A DNA stretch of 32,882 nucleotides from Micromonospora sp. NBS 11-29 (GCF_002140155.1 NZ_NAPR01000004.1:706169-739050), one strand, 5' to 3'. Positions 1 through 8,362 are shown, counted from the first letter of the stretch. Program-made: numbers and translations. Notes: generated by a model not told the origin, from the letters alone.

Positions 1-398
1 ACGTGGACGCCGTGCTGATGTACCCGAACATCGCCAGCGAGCTGTCCGCGTACACCGTGGTCGCCGGCGCGGACGGCGACGACCCACGGGTCGACGGCCC
101 GGCGCCGTTCCTGCGGGCCGCCGCCGACGCGATGGACCTCGACCAGCTCCGGGTGATCGACACCGGCCTGGACCCGGTCACCGCCGAACGCGAGCAGTGG
201 GACGACGGCAACAACACCCTCGCCCTCGCGCCCCGGCTCTGCGTGGGCTACGAACGCAACGTGGAAACCAACGCGCAGCTCGAACGCGCCGGCATCGAGG
301 TGATCGCCATCGCCGGCTCGGAACTGGGCTCCGGCCGGGGCGGCCCCCGCTGCATGTCCTGCCCCCTCGTCCGGGAGCAAGGAGGGGCCCCTTCTTAA
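1..398 (+). CDS. arcA: Arginine deiminase, C-terminal part (5' end outside window)
   Basis: Hydrolyses L-arginine to citrulline and ammonia, the first step of the arginine deiminase pathway, in the cytoplasm. Only the last ~131 residues are in the window; the frame is open at the left edge, so the true start lies upstream. The segment [15 protein letters not shown], the block [19 protein letters not shown] and the terminal GGPRCMSCP, which holds the catalytic cysteine, are family hallmarks. The gene runs into a dispersed repeat: the last six residues (QGGAPS) and the TAA stop are encoded by a repeat arm. The next gene converges from the other strand. The identification is firm. Whether the repeat-encoded tail matters is unknown; it follows the active-site cysteine by fewer than 15 residues. 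Confidence 0.93.
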   Translation, partial: VDAVLMYPNIASELSAYTVVAGADGDDPRVDGPAPFLRAAADAMDLDQLRVIDTGLDPVTAEREQWDDGNNTLALAPRLCVGYERNVETNAQLERAGIEVIAIAGSELGSGRGGPRCMSCPLVREQGGAPS

Positions 399-462
399 CA
401 CCTACGTGTGAGAAGGTGCCCCTTCTCTACCGGAGGCGTTAACAAGGGGCCCCTCCTTACAC
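378..462. repeat. Dispersed palindromic repeat, copy 1 (one half arm plus one full unit)
   Basis: A half arm (378-402) is followed by a full unit (about 406-462) with the core CTACCGGAGGCGTTAACAAG between GGGGCCCC-type blocks. The ends can pair with each other, giving a long GC-rich hairpin. The same unit occurs near 9360, 16967 and 32353. It lies between two convergent genes, so it may also act as a bidirectional terminator. Confidence 0.85.
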
Positions 463-463
463 C

Positions 464-1345
464 TCAGCGCAGGGTGAGCTGGCGGCCCAGCAGGCCCTGC
501 CGGGAGCGGCGGCCGGCCGCGTCCAGCGGCTCCGGCTCCGCCACCGCCTCGGCGTAGCGCCCGGCGAACTCCGTGACCGGGCCCTCCCACTCGGTGGCCG
601 GGGTGTCCTCCGGCAGGTCCCAGACCGGCGTCAGGCGACCGTGCGCCCGGAACATGCCCGCGAACCGGGTGTCGTCGCCGAGGGTCAGCGTGCCGGCCGC
701 GGCGAGCCGGGACAGGGCGTCCAGCGCCACGTCCTCGTCCTCCGGCAGCACCCAGCGGACGTGGGCCTTCTCCGGCACCCGGCACCAGTACGCGGCCCGC
801 GCCGACGCCAGCTTCACCGTCGGGTAGACGGCCGCGTTGGCCCGTTCCAGGGACGCCTGCACGTTCGGGTCGTCGGCGGCGCCCGGGTCGAGCCAGAACT
901 CGAACCCCTCGTGCATGCTGATCTCCAGCGGGCCGTCCACCAGGATGTCCTGGAGGCGGGGGCCCGGTCCGGGCAGCGGCGGCACGTCCACCTGGCCGCC
1001 CGGTTCGGTACGCAGCGCGCTGAGCAGCGCGTCGGCGAGGTCCCGGGAGACGTCGCCGGACTGCTGGTGCCGCTGGAGGCCGATGAGGATCCGCCCGTCC
1101 GGCTTCGTCACCACCGGGGCGGCCATCGGCAGGACGGTGGCCAGGGTGACCGGGCGGTCGCCGTACTCCTCGACCAGTTCGGGGGTCAGCCGCAGCGGCG
1201 CGGAGGCGGCCGGCACCAGCTCGCGCAGGGCGATCCACTCCGGCTCGTCGGCCAGCCCCTCGAAGGGGCGGGGCACGAAGATGTCGCGTACCTTCTCCCG
1301 CTTCGGGGTGGCTTCGGCCCGTTGGCTCTTTCGACGCTTGCTCAC
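464..1345 (-). CDS. DUF5926 family protein
   Basis: Predicted 293-residue cytoplasmic protein of an actinobacterial family of unknown function (DUF5926). It has a basic N-terminus (SKRRKSQRAEATPKREK), then the conserved segment VFVPRPFEGLADEP-like and a region rich in W, P and acidic residues. There is no signal peptide or membrane segment. The GTG start at 1345 was chosen because homologues begin with a basic S/A-K-R-R stretch and because TAGGCT lies 8 nt upstream with no Shine-Dalgarno sequence, the arrangement of a leaderless mRNA. The stop abuts the dispersed repeat. Some databases label this family as SecA-related; nothing in this sequence supports that. Confidence 0.85.
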   Translation of the reverse strand: MSKRRKSQRAEATPKREKVRDIFVPRPFEGLADEPEWIALRELVPAASAPLRLTPELVEEYGDRPVTLATVLPMAAPVVTKPDGRILIGLQRHQQSGDVSRDLADALLSALRTEPGGQVDVPPLPGPGPRLQDILVDGPLEISMHEGFEFWLDPGAADDPNVQASLERANAAVYPTVKLASARAAYWCRVPEKAHVRWVLPEDEDVALDALSRLAAAGTLTLGDDTRFAGMFRAHGRLTPVWDLPEDTPATEWEGPVTEFAGRYAEAVAEPEPLDAAGRRSRQGLLGRQLTLR

Positions 1346-1394
1346 GGCGAGACAGCCTAGAGGCCGGGCGGGGCGGCCGGGGGCAGGACCCGCC

Positions 1395-1844
1395 TCACCC
1401 GGCGGCGACCAGGTCCGGCCGGTGCGACCCGGCCGGGTCGAACTCCGCCCAGACGCTCTGGCCCAGCCCGTCCCGGTCGACGCCCCAGCGGCTGGCCAGC
1501 CCGGCGACGATGTGCAGCCCGCGCCCGTCGGCCGCGTCCGGGGTCGCCACCCGCATTCGCGGGCCGGCGCCGGCACCGCCGTCGGTGACCCGGAGCTGGA
1601 CGCTCGGCCCCCGCTCGGTGGCGCGCAGCCGCCAGGCCACCCGGACCACGCCGCCCGGCAGGGCGTCGGCGTGCCGGACCGCGTTGCCGACCAGCTCGGC
1701 GAGGACCGCCACCAGGTCGGCCAGCAAGGCCGGGGGTACGACGTCGGCCAGCTCGTCGGCGAGCCGGTGCCGGGCCAGGCGCGCACCGGTCGCGTGGTGC
1801 GGCACCACCACGCACCACGACCGTTGCGCCGGACCCCTCGACAC
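1395..1844 (-). CDS. RsbW-like ATP-binding protein (anti-sigma factor type kinase)
   Basis: A 149-residue protein with a single HATPase_c_2 (GHKL) fold. The N box is ELVGNAVRHADA, the G1-like segment is VTDGGAGAGP, and the G2 segment is DGRGLHIVAGLA. Family members bind sigma factors or anti-anti-sigma factors and phosphorylate the latter. The GTG start at 1844 is preceded by GGAAGGA at good spacing and lies 26 nt after the stop of the histidine kinase upstream, so the two are probably co-transcribed. An earlier in-frame start would overlap the kinase and encodes low-complexity sequence. No partner sigma factor or STAS protein is in the window, so the target is unknown. Confidence 0.85.
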   Translation of the reverse strand: MSRGPAQRSWCVVVPHHATGARLARHRLADELADVVPPALLADLVAVLAELVGNAVRHADALPGGVVRVAWRLRATERGPSVQLRVTDGGAGAGPRMRVATPDAADGRGLHIVAGLASRWGVDRDGLGQSVWAEFDPAGSHRPDLVAAG

Positions 1845-1870
1845 GCCGTTCCTTCCCGTGGGCGCCCGGG

Positions 1871-3325
1871 TCACCCCCGGGGCAGCCGCACCTCTGCGAC
1901 CGTACCCCCGCCGGCCCGTGGCCGGAGGGACACCCATCCATTCTGCTGCTCCACGATCTGCCGGACGAGGTAGAGGCCAAGCCCGGCACCGCGGTAGCGC
2001 CGGCGGTCGCCCGACTCCCCCTGCCAGAACCGGTCGAAGGCCCGCTCGACGTGCTCCGGCCGGATGCCGATGCCCCGGTCGGCGACCCGGAACGAGACGG
2101 TCCGCTCGTTCGCCTCGGCGCCGATCTCGATCGGCGTGTCCGGCAGCGAGTACTTGCCGGCGTTGGTGCCCAGCTCGGTGAGGACGGTGGCCAGGCTGTG
2201 CCGGTCGCCGAGCGCCTTCGGCAGGTCGGCCGGCAGGTCGAGCACGATCCGGTGCCGCAGGTCGGCCGGCAGGTCGAGTACGGCCGCCCGCAGCGCGTCG
2301 ACCAGGTCGAACGGTGCGGCCGGCTCCTCGCCGGGGCGGTTCTCGGTGGCGGCGGTGAGCAGCCGGTCGACCAGCCGGGCCAGTTCGTTGGCGCGTTGCC
2401 CGATGATCCGGGCGGCCTGTCGACGGTCGTCGTCGCTGAGCGACTCCCAGTGGTCGGTGAGCGTGTCCGCGTACCCCTTGATCACGGTGACCGGCGTGCG
2501 CAGCTCGTGGCTGGTCACCGCGATGAAGAGGTCGCGGTCGTGGTCGCGCCGCTGCTGGTCGGTGATGTCGCGGAAGGTGACCACCCGCAGCGCGTTCGGG
2601 CCGGGCAGCTCGCCGGCGGTGATCCGCAGCCAGCGGCCGTCGGGCAGGCGGTGGTCGAGCACCTGCCCGGGGGGTGGGAGCGGGAACGGCAGCGGTCGGC
2701 TCAGTGCCTCGTCCGTCGACCGGCCGGTGACCCGGGCCGCCGCCGGGTTCCAGAGCCGGACCCGGCCGTCGCGGTCCACCACCGCCAGGCCGTCGGCGAG
2801 CGCCGCCACCACCGGTCCGTCGCCGCGTACGGGGAAGCCGGACTGGTCGCCGTACATGTGCGCGATGCAGGCGGCCACGTAGCCGACGACGGCGCGCTGC
2901 GAGGCCTCCAGCGGCTCGCCCGCCGGGTAGAGCGCGTGCAGGCTGCCGACGGTCAGGCCACCGATCTCCGCCCGCGCCATGATCATCTGGTGGAGCCCTC
3001 GCGCGGCGGCCTCGTCGGCCAGCGGACCGGGGATCGCGTCGACCCGGACCACCCGCACCGGCGGGCCGGCGAGCAGGCAGACGGTGGCCGGGTCGGTGGC
3101 CGGCAGCGGGCGACCGGTCACGAACTCGGCGCTGCCGGTCGCCACGATCACCCGCCCGCCGGCCGGGGTGAATTCCACGAAGACCAGACCGGCCGCGCCG
3201 ACCGCCGGCTCGACCTCGCGGAGCAGGCGGGTGAGCACGGCGAGACCGGACTCACCCGAGTTGATCATCCGGTTCACGGTCGTCTGGCCGGCGATGAGGG
3301 CGGGGTAGTCGGTGCGCTCCGGCAT
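1871..3325 (-). CDS. GAF/PAS sensor histidine kinase
   Basis: Predicted 484-residue soluble kinase with no membrane segment. Domains in order: GAF-like (about 15-165), PAS (about 172-265), HisKA with the H box VTSHELRTPV (about 270), and HATPase_c with N box ELGTNAGKYS, G1 DRGIGI, F box FDRFWQG and G2 GAGLGLYLV. It should autophosphorylate in response to a cytosolic or redox signal. ATG at 3325 (MPERTDYP) is preferred over an upstream start that adds an Arg-rich tail. No response regulator is adjacent; the downstream partner is an RsbW-like ATPase, which suggests a link to sigma-factor control. That link is inferred from gene order only. Confidence 0.9.
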   Translation of the reverse strand: MPERTDYPALIAGQTTVNRMINSGESGLAVLTRLLREVEPAVGAAGLVFVEFTPAGGRVIVATGSAEFVTGRPLPATDPATVCLLAGPPVRVVRVDAIPGPLADEAAARGLHQMIMARAEIGGLTVGSLHALYPAGEPLEASQRAVVGYVAACIAHMYGDQSGFPVRGDGPVVAALADGLAVVDRDGRVRLWNPAAARVTGRSTDEALSRPLPFPLPPPGQVLDHRLPDGRWLRITAGELPGPNALRVVTFRDITDQQRRDHDRDLFIAVTSHELRTPVTVIKGYADTLTDHWESLSDDDRRQAARIIGQRANELARLVDRLLTAATENRPGEEPAAPFDLVDALRAAVLDLPADLRHRIVLDLPADLPKALGDRHSLATVLTELGTNAGKYSLPDTPIEIGAEANERTVSFRVADRGIGIRPEHVERAFDRFWQGESGDRRRYRGAGLGLYLVRQIVEQQNGWVSLRPRAGGGTVAEVRLPRG

Positions 3326-3351
3326 GCCCCGAGTGTGCCGCGCCGACCGCG

Positions 3352-3366
3352 CGGGGGACACCCCCG
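3352..3366 (-). terminator. Short GC hairpin after the GDPD gene
   Basis: CGGGGG-ACA-CCCCCG forms a 6-bp stem with a 3-nt loop, between the 3' end of the glycerophosphodiesterase gene and the start of the histidine kinase gene. No T-run follows, as is usual in actinomycetes. It is a weak candidate terminator. Confidence 0.35.
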
Positions 3367-3401
3367 GGCGGGCGAGCGTCCACCGGACGGATCGACGAGG
3401 C

Positions 3402-4184
3402 TCACCGACCCAACCGGGCCAACGCGTGGGCGGGCCGGTCCGTGATCACCCCGTCCACCCCGGCGGCGAGCACCAGTTCGAGGTCCTCGGGTTCGTTCAC
3501 GGTCCAGACGTAGACCGAGTTGCCGGCGGCCCGCAGCGCGGGGACGAGGTGCGGGCGGGCCCGGACCAGGTCCACCCCGGGACCGGCGATCCGACTGCCG
3601 AAGGGCAGCCGGCCCAGCCGCAGCCAAGGGGGCAGCACCTCCAGCAGCAGCACCGTGGGCAGCTCCGGCGCCAGCTCACGGACCCGGCGTACGGCCAGCG
3701 GGGAGAAGGACATCACGGTCACCCGGACCGGGTCGTCCGGGCCGGGCTCGGCGAGACCGTGACGACGCAGCAGGGCCACCAGCCGGCGTTCCACCTCACC
3801 CCGGTAGCGCGACGGGTGCTTGGTCTCGATCAGCAGCCGGACCGGCCGCCCGGCGGCGAGCACCGCGTCGAGCAGCCGCTCCAGCGTGAGCAGCCGGGTG
3901 TGCGACTCGTCCAGCGTCTCGACCGTCGCGGCGGCCCGGTGCCAGGAGCCGAAGTCGAGCGCCTCCAGCTCGGCGAGCGTACGGGCGCTGACCAGCCCGT
4001 GGCCGTTGCTGGTGCGGTCCAGCCGGCGGTCGTGCACGCAGACCAGATGGCCGTCACGGGTCAGCCGGACGTCGCACTCCAGTCCGTCCGCGCCCTCGTC
4101 CAGGGCGCGCAGGTAGGCGGCGAGGGTGTGCTCCGGCAGGTCGTACGAGGAGCCGCGGTGGGCGAAGACCAGGGGGGCGGTCAT
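3402..4184 (-). CDS. Glycerophosphodiester phosphodiesterase
   Basis: A 260-residue GDPD-family enzyme that hydrolyses glycerophosphodiesters to glycerol-3-phosphate and an alcohol. The N-terminal FAHRGSSYDLPEHTLAAY contains the catalytic HRG; ECDVRLTRDGHLVCVHD gives the metal-binding E-x-D and the second catalytic His; later blocks LLIETKHPS, VMSFSP and VWTVNEPEDL, and the terminal GVDGVITDRP, are typical. It has no signal peptide, so it is likely cytoplasmic (UgpQ-like). It starts 15 nt after the rhodanese stop, suggesting one transcript from the LCP genes down to here. Confidence 0.93.
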   Translation of the reverse strand: MTAPLVFAHRGSSYDLPEHTLAAYLRALDEGADGLECDVRLTRDGHLVCVHDRRLDRTSNGHGLVSARTLAELEALDFGSWHRAAATVETLDESHTRLLTLERLLDAVLAAGRPVRLLIETKHPSRYRGEVERRLVALLRRHGLAEPGPDDPVRVTVMSFSPLAVRRVRELAPELPTVLLLEVLPPWLRLGRLPFGSRIAGPGVDLVRARPHLVPALRAAGNSVYVWTVNEPEDLELVLAAGVDGVITDRPAHALARLGR

Positions 4185-4199
4185 GACCGGTTACGTGCC

Positions 4200-4541
4200 T
4201 CAGACGACCCGACCGGGCTGCCCGTCGTCGGTGACCACCGGGCGGCCGGCGGCGGCCCAGTCACCCATCCCGCCTTCGACGTTGCGCACCTGCTCCCAGC
4301 CGTTGCGCAGCAGGTAGGCCACCACCTGCCCGGAGCGGCCGCCGGAGCGGCAGATCACCGCCACGTCGCGGTCGTCGGGCACCTCGGCGAGTCGGGCCGG
4401 CAACTCGGTCATCGGCAGGTGGTGGGCGGCCGGCGCGTGGCCGGCGGTCCACTCGTCGTCCTCGCGGACGTCGAGCAGGTAGACGTCGTCGGGCACGGCC
4501 GACGCGGGCACGCTGGGAAGCTGGGCTCCGAACACGGTCAC
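4200..4541 (-). CDS. Rhodanese-like domain protein
   Basis: A 113-residue single-domain rhodanese. The motif YLLDVREDDEWTAGH and the active-site loop CRSGGRS, with the sulfur-accepting cysteine, are intact, and NVEGGMGDWAAAG closes the fold. It probably acts as a sulfurtransferase or persulfide carrier in the cytoplasm; the acceptor is unknown. GTG at 4541 (VTVFGAQLPS) was chosen because a longer form would run into the LCP gene that ends at 4565. It sits in a tight minus-strand run between an LCP gene (23-nt gap) and the GDPD gene (15-nt gap). Confidence 0.9.
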   Translation of the reverse strand: MTVFGAQLPSVPASAVPDDVYLLDVREDDEWTAGHAPAAHHLPMTELPARLAEVPDDRDVAVICRSGGRSGQVVAYLLRNGWEQVRNVEGGMGDWAAAGRPVVTDDGQPGRVV

Positions 4542-4564
4542 CAAGCCTAGCCGCCCGGTCGGCT

Positions 4565-5482
4565 CTACAGCCGGTTGACCCAGCCGGGGTTCGCGGTGGC
4601 CCACTGCGGCACCCGGGTGTCCCGCACGGCGGTGAACAGCCCGTGGCCGCCGTCGTCGAGCACCACGTACGACACCTGGTCGATGGTCTGCGGGTAGGAG
4701 GGCACCCGGACCCCACGCAGGGCGTCCGCCGGCAGCGCGCGGAGCGCGAAGACCAGTTCGTCCAGGGGTACGCCGTTGGTGTCCACGGTCAGCGCCCCGC
4801 CGACCGTGCGCAGCACCCGGTCCAGCTTCACCGGATCTCCGCGCAGGTCCGTCTCACCGGCCCGGTCGAGCACCGCCCGGAGCATCTGCTGCTGGTGCCG
4901 CTGCCGGTCGTAGTCGCCGTTCGGCAGGTCGTAGCGCTGCCGCACGTAGTCGAGCGTCCGGGCACCGTCCATCTGCTGGCAGCCCGGGTCGAACCGGGTG
5001 CCGGTGTGGATCGAGCGGACCGGCGTGTCGACGCACATGCGGATGCCGCCGAGTTGGTCGATCACCTGGGTGAAGCCGGAGAAGTCGATCAGCGCCGCGC
5101 CGTCGAAGCGGAGCCCGGTGAGTCGGGCGAGGGTCGCGCTGAGCAGCCGGGCCCCGCCGGGGCCACCGCCGCCGTGCTCGTACGCGGCGTTCACCTTGTC
5201 CTGGCCGCCGGGGAACCCGGGCGCCGCCGGGACGGCCACCAGCAGGTCCCGCGGCACGGAGATCAGGTACGCCTGCCGCATCCCGGCCGGTACGTGGACG
5301 ATCAGGATGGTGTCGGAGCGTTGGTCCTCGGGGTTCGCGCCGGGTCGGTGGTCGGAGCCGATCAGCAGATAGTTGAGCGCTCCGTCCAGGTCCGTCCGTT
5401 TCTTCCGGGCGGTCCGGTCGAGCAACTGCTCCTTGGCCACCGTGCGGTCGTAGCGGTGGGTCAGCCAGTGCAGCCCGGCCAC
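4565..5482 (-). CDS. LCP family cell-wall ligase 1, N-terminal anchor out of frame or without start
   Basis: LytR-CpsA-Psr domain protein. LCP proteins move glycopolymers from polyprenyl-phosphate carriers to peptidoglycan on the outer face of the membrane. Diagnostic blocks are LLIGSDHRPG, QRSDTILIVHV, LISVPRDL, INFSGF-like DFSGFTQVIDQLGGI and YVRQRYDLPNGDYDRQRHQQ, with the polar Arg and Asp residues that bind the pyrophosphate. GTG at 5482 is the first usable start in frame, but the same frame continues upstream to about 5626 and encodes an Arg-rich stretch and a clear membrane helix (FLLGAGLTLVLVAALGVAG) that every LCP protein needs. No ATG, GTG or TTG precedes that helix in frame. ATG at 5612 would serve if one G of the G6 run at 5594-5599 were absent. 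The true start is therefore unresolved. Confidence 0.85.
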   Translation of the reverse strand: MAGLHWLTHRYDRTVAKEQLLDRTARKKRTDLDGALNYLLIGSDHRPGANPEDQRSDTILIVHVPAGMRQAYLISVPRDLLVAVPAAPGFPGGQDKVNAAYEHGGGGPGGARLLSATLARLTGLRFDGAALIDFSGFTQVIDQLGGIRMCVDTPVRSIHTGTRFDPGCQQMDGARTLDYVRQRYDLPNGDYDRQRHQQQMLRAVLDRAGETDLRGDPVKLDRVLRTVGGALTVDTNGVPLDELVFALRALPADALRGVRVPSYPQTIDQVSYVVLDDGGHGLFTAVRDTRVPQWATANPGWVNRL

Positions 5483-5657
5483 GCCGAGCGCGGCGACCAG
5501 GACCAGGGTCAGCCCGGCGCCGAGCAGGAACCGGGGCCAGCGGGCGGGTCGGGCCCGCCCGCGTCGGTTCCGTGCTGGTCTGGACGTGACGATCCCCCCG
5601 TGGCCGTGACATGAGACCCGCTCACGTCAGGCTACGGGGGGACCAGCGGTCACCGGG

Positions 5658-6878
5658 TCATTTCCGGGTGGAGAGGACGGTCGGGTTGGCCACGATGAAG
5701 TCGGCCAGCTTGTCGTTCTTGACCGCCTCGAACATCTGCATCGACGTCTCGTTGAACTGCTCGAACTGCTTGTCCTCGGTCGAGCTGTAGGTCCCGCCGT
5801 TGGTGCGCAGCGTGACCAGGTCGTTTCCGCTGAGGTTCTTGAGGGTGAAGATGAAGTCGGCGACCGGCACGCCGCCGGTGTCCAGGACGAACGCCTTGCC
5901 GGCGGCCTTCATCAGCGAGTTCAGCTTGATCGGGTTGGTCAGCATGCCACCCTCGGTGGCCTTCTTCGCCATCGCCTTGATCAGCTGCTGCTGGTTCTGC
6001 TGCCGGTCGTAGTCGCTGTTGGGCAGGCCGTAACGCTGGCGGGAGTAGTCGAGCGCCTCCCAGCCCTCCATCTCCTTGCAGCCCTTCTTGTGCACCACCG
6101 TCTTGTAGGGCTTGCCGGTCTTCTTGGCGTCGGCGTTCCACATCGGCTTGCCGTCCACGAACGACATGTGGTGCGACGGGACCTCGTGGCTCACGCAGAT
6201 GCGTACGGTGCCGAGCGCGTCGATGACGTTCTTGAAGCCGCCGAAGTTGATGATCGCGGCGCCGTCGAAGCTGATCCCGGTCATCGACTTGATCGTCTTG
6301 GCCATCAGCTGGGCGCCGCCCTCCCAACCGCCGCCGTTCTGCGCGCCGTGGAAGAAGGCGGCATTGATCTTCTCGGTGCCGCCCTTGTAGCCGTTCTTGC
6401 TGAACGCGGGGATGCGGGCCTGGGTGTCCCGGGGGATCGAGATCAGGTACGCCTGGTCGTGGCTGGCCGGGATGTGCAGGATGATGATCGTGTCGGACCG
6501 GACGTCGTCGGCGGCCCAACGGGCCCGGGCGTCCACGCCGAGCAGCAGCATGTCGATCGGACCGTCCAGGCTGTTGCCGCCCTCGGCGTCGCTCTTGCCG
6601 GCCTCGCCGAGCAGGTTGCGCTGGGCGATGTTGTTGGTCGCCTGGCCGATCACGGCCTTGCTGCCGACGATCGCGACGCCGCTGGTCACCATCAGCACCG
6701 CGCCGAGCACCAGCGTGAGCTTCGCCCAGAGCGGGTCCTTGCGCTTGGTGCGCTTCTTCTTTCCACCCCCACCGGGGCCACGGCCACCCGGACCGGGCTG
6801 TGTGGGGATGACCGGGGGGACCCGCCCGGAAGATCCGGGTGCCGGTGAGTGCGGGCGACGGCTGGTCTGAACCGACAT
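5658..6878 (-). CDS. LCP family cell-wall ligase 2
   Basis: A 406-residue type II membrane protein. It has a Pro/Gly-rich cytoplasmic tail ending in GGKKKRTKRKDP, one membrane helix (about 55-75) and an extracytoplasmic LCP domain with LLLGVDARAR, VRSDTIIILHIP, LISIPRDTQ, NFGGFKNVIDALG and YSRQRYGLPNSDYDRQQNQQQ. All the expected Arg and Asp ligands are present. The extra segment with several Lys, His and two Cys (about 245-285) is a variable insertion. ATG at 6878 has GGAG 8 nt upstream. It is the middle gene of three tandem LCP paralogues, and its 174-nt upstream gap could hold its own promoter. The substrate polymer cannot be told from sequence. Confidence 0.93.
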   Translation of the reverse strand: MSVQTSRRPHSPAPGSSGRVPPVIPTQPGPGGRGPGGGGKKKRTKRKDPLWAKLTLVLGAVLMVTSGVAIVGSKAVIGQATNNIAQRNLLGEAGKSDAEGGNSLDGPIDMLLLGVDARARWAADDVRSDTIIILHIPASHDQAYLISIPRDTQARIPAFSKNGYKGGTEKINAAFFHGAQNGGGWEGGAQLMAKTIKSMTGISFDGAAIINFGGFKNVIDALGTVRICVSHEVPSHHMSFVDGKPMWNADAKKTGKPYKTVVHKKGCKEMEGWEALDYSRQRYGLPNSDYDRQQNQQQLIKAMAKKATEGGMLTNPIKLNSLMKAAGKAFVLDTGGVPVADFIFTLKNLSGNDLVTLRTNGGTYSSTEDKQFEQFNETSMQMFEAVKNDKLADFIVANPTVLSTRK

Positions 6879-7052
6879 GCGTACTCCAGCTCGGTGATCG
6901 GGGGCGGGACCACTTTACGTACCTGTTCCCGTTCTCGCGACCTCTTGAAGCGGCCAATCCCGTCAATCCCGGCCGATGTCCTCTACTTGTGGCCGAACGG
7001 GCGAGGGCAAGGGCCCGGTCGGAGGTTGGCCCGGGCGGCCCGACCGGTGTGG

Positions 7053-8288
7053 TCAGCCGCCGGCGGTGTCGCCCGGTCCCTTCTGGTTGGTCCGCACCCA
7101 GTCGGCCATCTTGTCGCCGGCGATGGCCTGGTACATCGCCAGCGCCTTCTCCCGGTCGGAGACCACCACCGACTGGCCGTCGATGGTCTGGCCGCCGAGG
7201 TGGGGGCTGGTGACGAACGTCAGGTTCTCCCCGCGCAGGCTGCGGAACTGCACCGCCATGTCGGTCAACGAGAATCCCTGGTCGACCGTGACGGCGGCGG
7301 TCACCGCCTTGAGGAAGTCGTTCAACTTCTTCGGGTTGGTCAGGGTCCCGGAGCTCGCCGCCTTGTCCATCAGCGCCCGCAGGAACTCCTGCTGGTGGCG
7401 CATCCGGGCGAAGTCGCCGTCCGGGAACTGCTTGCGCTGCCGGATCCAGTCCAGCGCCTCGGCGCCGTTCATGTGGTTCACGCCCTTGGTGAACGTCCGG
7501 TACGGCTTGTGGATCGAGGTGGTGTTCCGTTCCACCTTCAGGTCGACCCCGCCCAGCGCGTCGGTGACGTCCTTGAAACCGGCGAAGTCGATGGCCATGA
7601 CGTGGTCGATCCGTACGTCGGTGAAGCACTCCACGGTCTTCACCGCGAGCGGCAGGCCGCCGAACGCGAACGCCGCGTTGATCTTGTTGCGCGAACCGGA
7701 ATCGCAGGCGGCGCCCGCGTTCTCCGGGATCGGCACGTACAGGTCGCGCGGAACGGAAACCAGGTAGGCGCTCTTGTGGTCGGCCGGGATGTGCATGACG
7801 ATCACGGTGTCGGCCCGCCACTTGCCGGCACCGTCGACCGGGGCGTCCGGATCCCGCGAGTCGCTGCCCACGAGCAGGATGTTGAACGCGCCGTCGACCT
7901 TCTTCGCCGGCCGTCCCCCGGTGATCTCCGAGAACGGGTCGGTGCGGGCCAGGTCGTCGTCGAGGTTGCGGGCGTAGAACCAGGCGCCGACGCCGCCGAG
8001 CAGCGCCAGCACCAGCACCGCGACACCGGCCACCAGGCCGATGCGGCCCCAGCGCGGACGCGGCCCTCGGCGGCCCGGCCCGCCCGATCCACCACCCGGC
8101 CCGCCGGGGCCGACCGGCCCACCGGGCACACCCGAGCGGGGTGCCTCGTCAGCCGACGGGTACCAGCGGGTTTCGGTGGCGCGGGCGCGCGGGGGTGTGC
8201 CCCGGCCGGAGCCGGGAACCGAGGCGCGGCCCGCACCCCGGTTCAGGGGGCGGGGGAGCGGGACGCCGGCAGACGAGGTCGCTGACAT
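7053..8288 (-). CDS. LCP family cell-wall ligase 3
   Basis: A 411-residue protein with a long Gly/Pro/Arg-rich cytoplasmic N-terminus (about 1-85), one membrane helix (LVAGVAVLVLALLGGVGAWF) and an LCP domain with ILLVGSDSRDP, WRADTVIVMHIP, LVSVPRDLYVP, DFAGFKDVTDALGGVDL and WIRQRKQFPDGDFARMRHQQ. The catalytic-site Arg and Asp residues are conserved. ATG at 8288 is chosen because TACCCT lies 7 nt upstream with no Shine-Dalgarno sequence, which suggests a leaderless message. The frame is open further upstream inside the epimerase gene on the same strand, but that part does not look like LCP sequence. It is the first of three LCP genes read in this direction. Confidence 0.93.
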   Translation of the reverse strand: MSATSSAGVPLPRPLNRGAGRASVPGSGRGTPPRARATETRWYPSADEAPRSGVPGGPVGPGGPGGGSGGPGRRGPRPRWGRIGLVAGVAVLVLALLGGVGAWFYARNLDDDLARTDPFSEITGGRPAKKVDGAFNILLVGSDSRDPDAPVDGAGKWRADTVIVMHIPADHKSAYLVSVPRDLYVPIPENAGAACDSGSRNKINAAFAFGGLPLAVKTVECFTDVRIDHVMAIDFAGFKDVTDALGGVDLKVERNTTSIHKPYRTFTKGVNHMNGAEALDWIRQRKQFPDGDFARMRHQQEFLRALMDKAASSGTLTNPKKLNDFLKAVTAAVTVDQGFSLTDMAVQFRSLRGENLTFVTSPHLGGQTIDGQSVVVSDREKALAMYQAIAGDKMADWVRTNQKGPGDTAGG

Positions 8289-8362
8289 GTAACCGAGGGT
8301 AGGTCGGCCGTTCCACCGCCGCTCCCAGGCGCGCTCCGGAGTCGGCCGGCTGCCGGCCGGGG

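Noticed and set aside
5650-7821. Long minus-strand frame spanning LCP ligases 2 and 3 in another frame
   Set aside because: Arg/Gly-rich translation without LCP motifs; the motifs are in the annotated frames.
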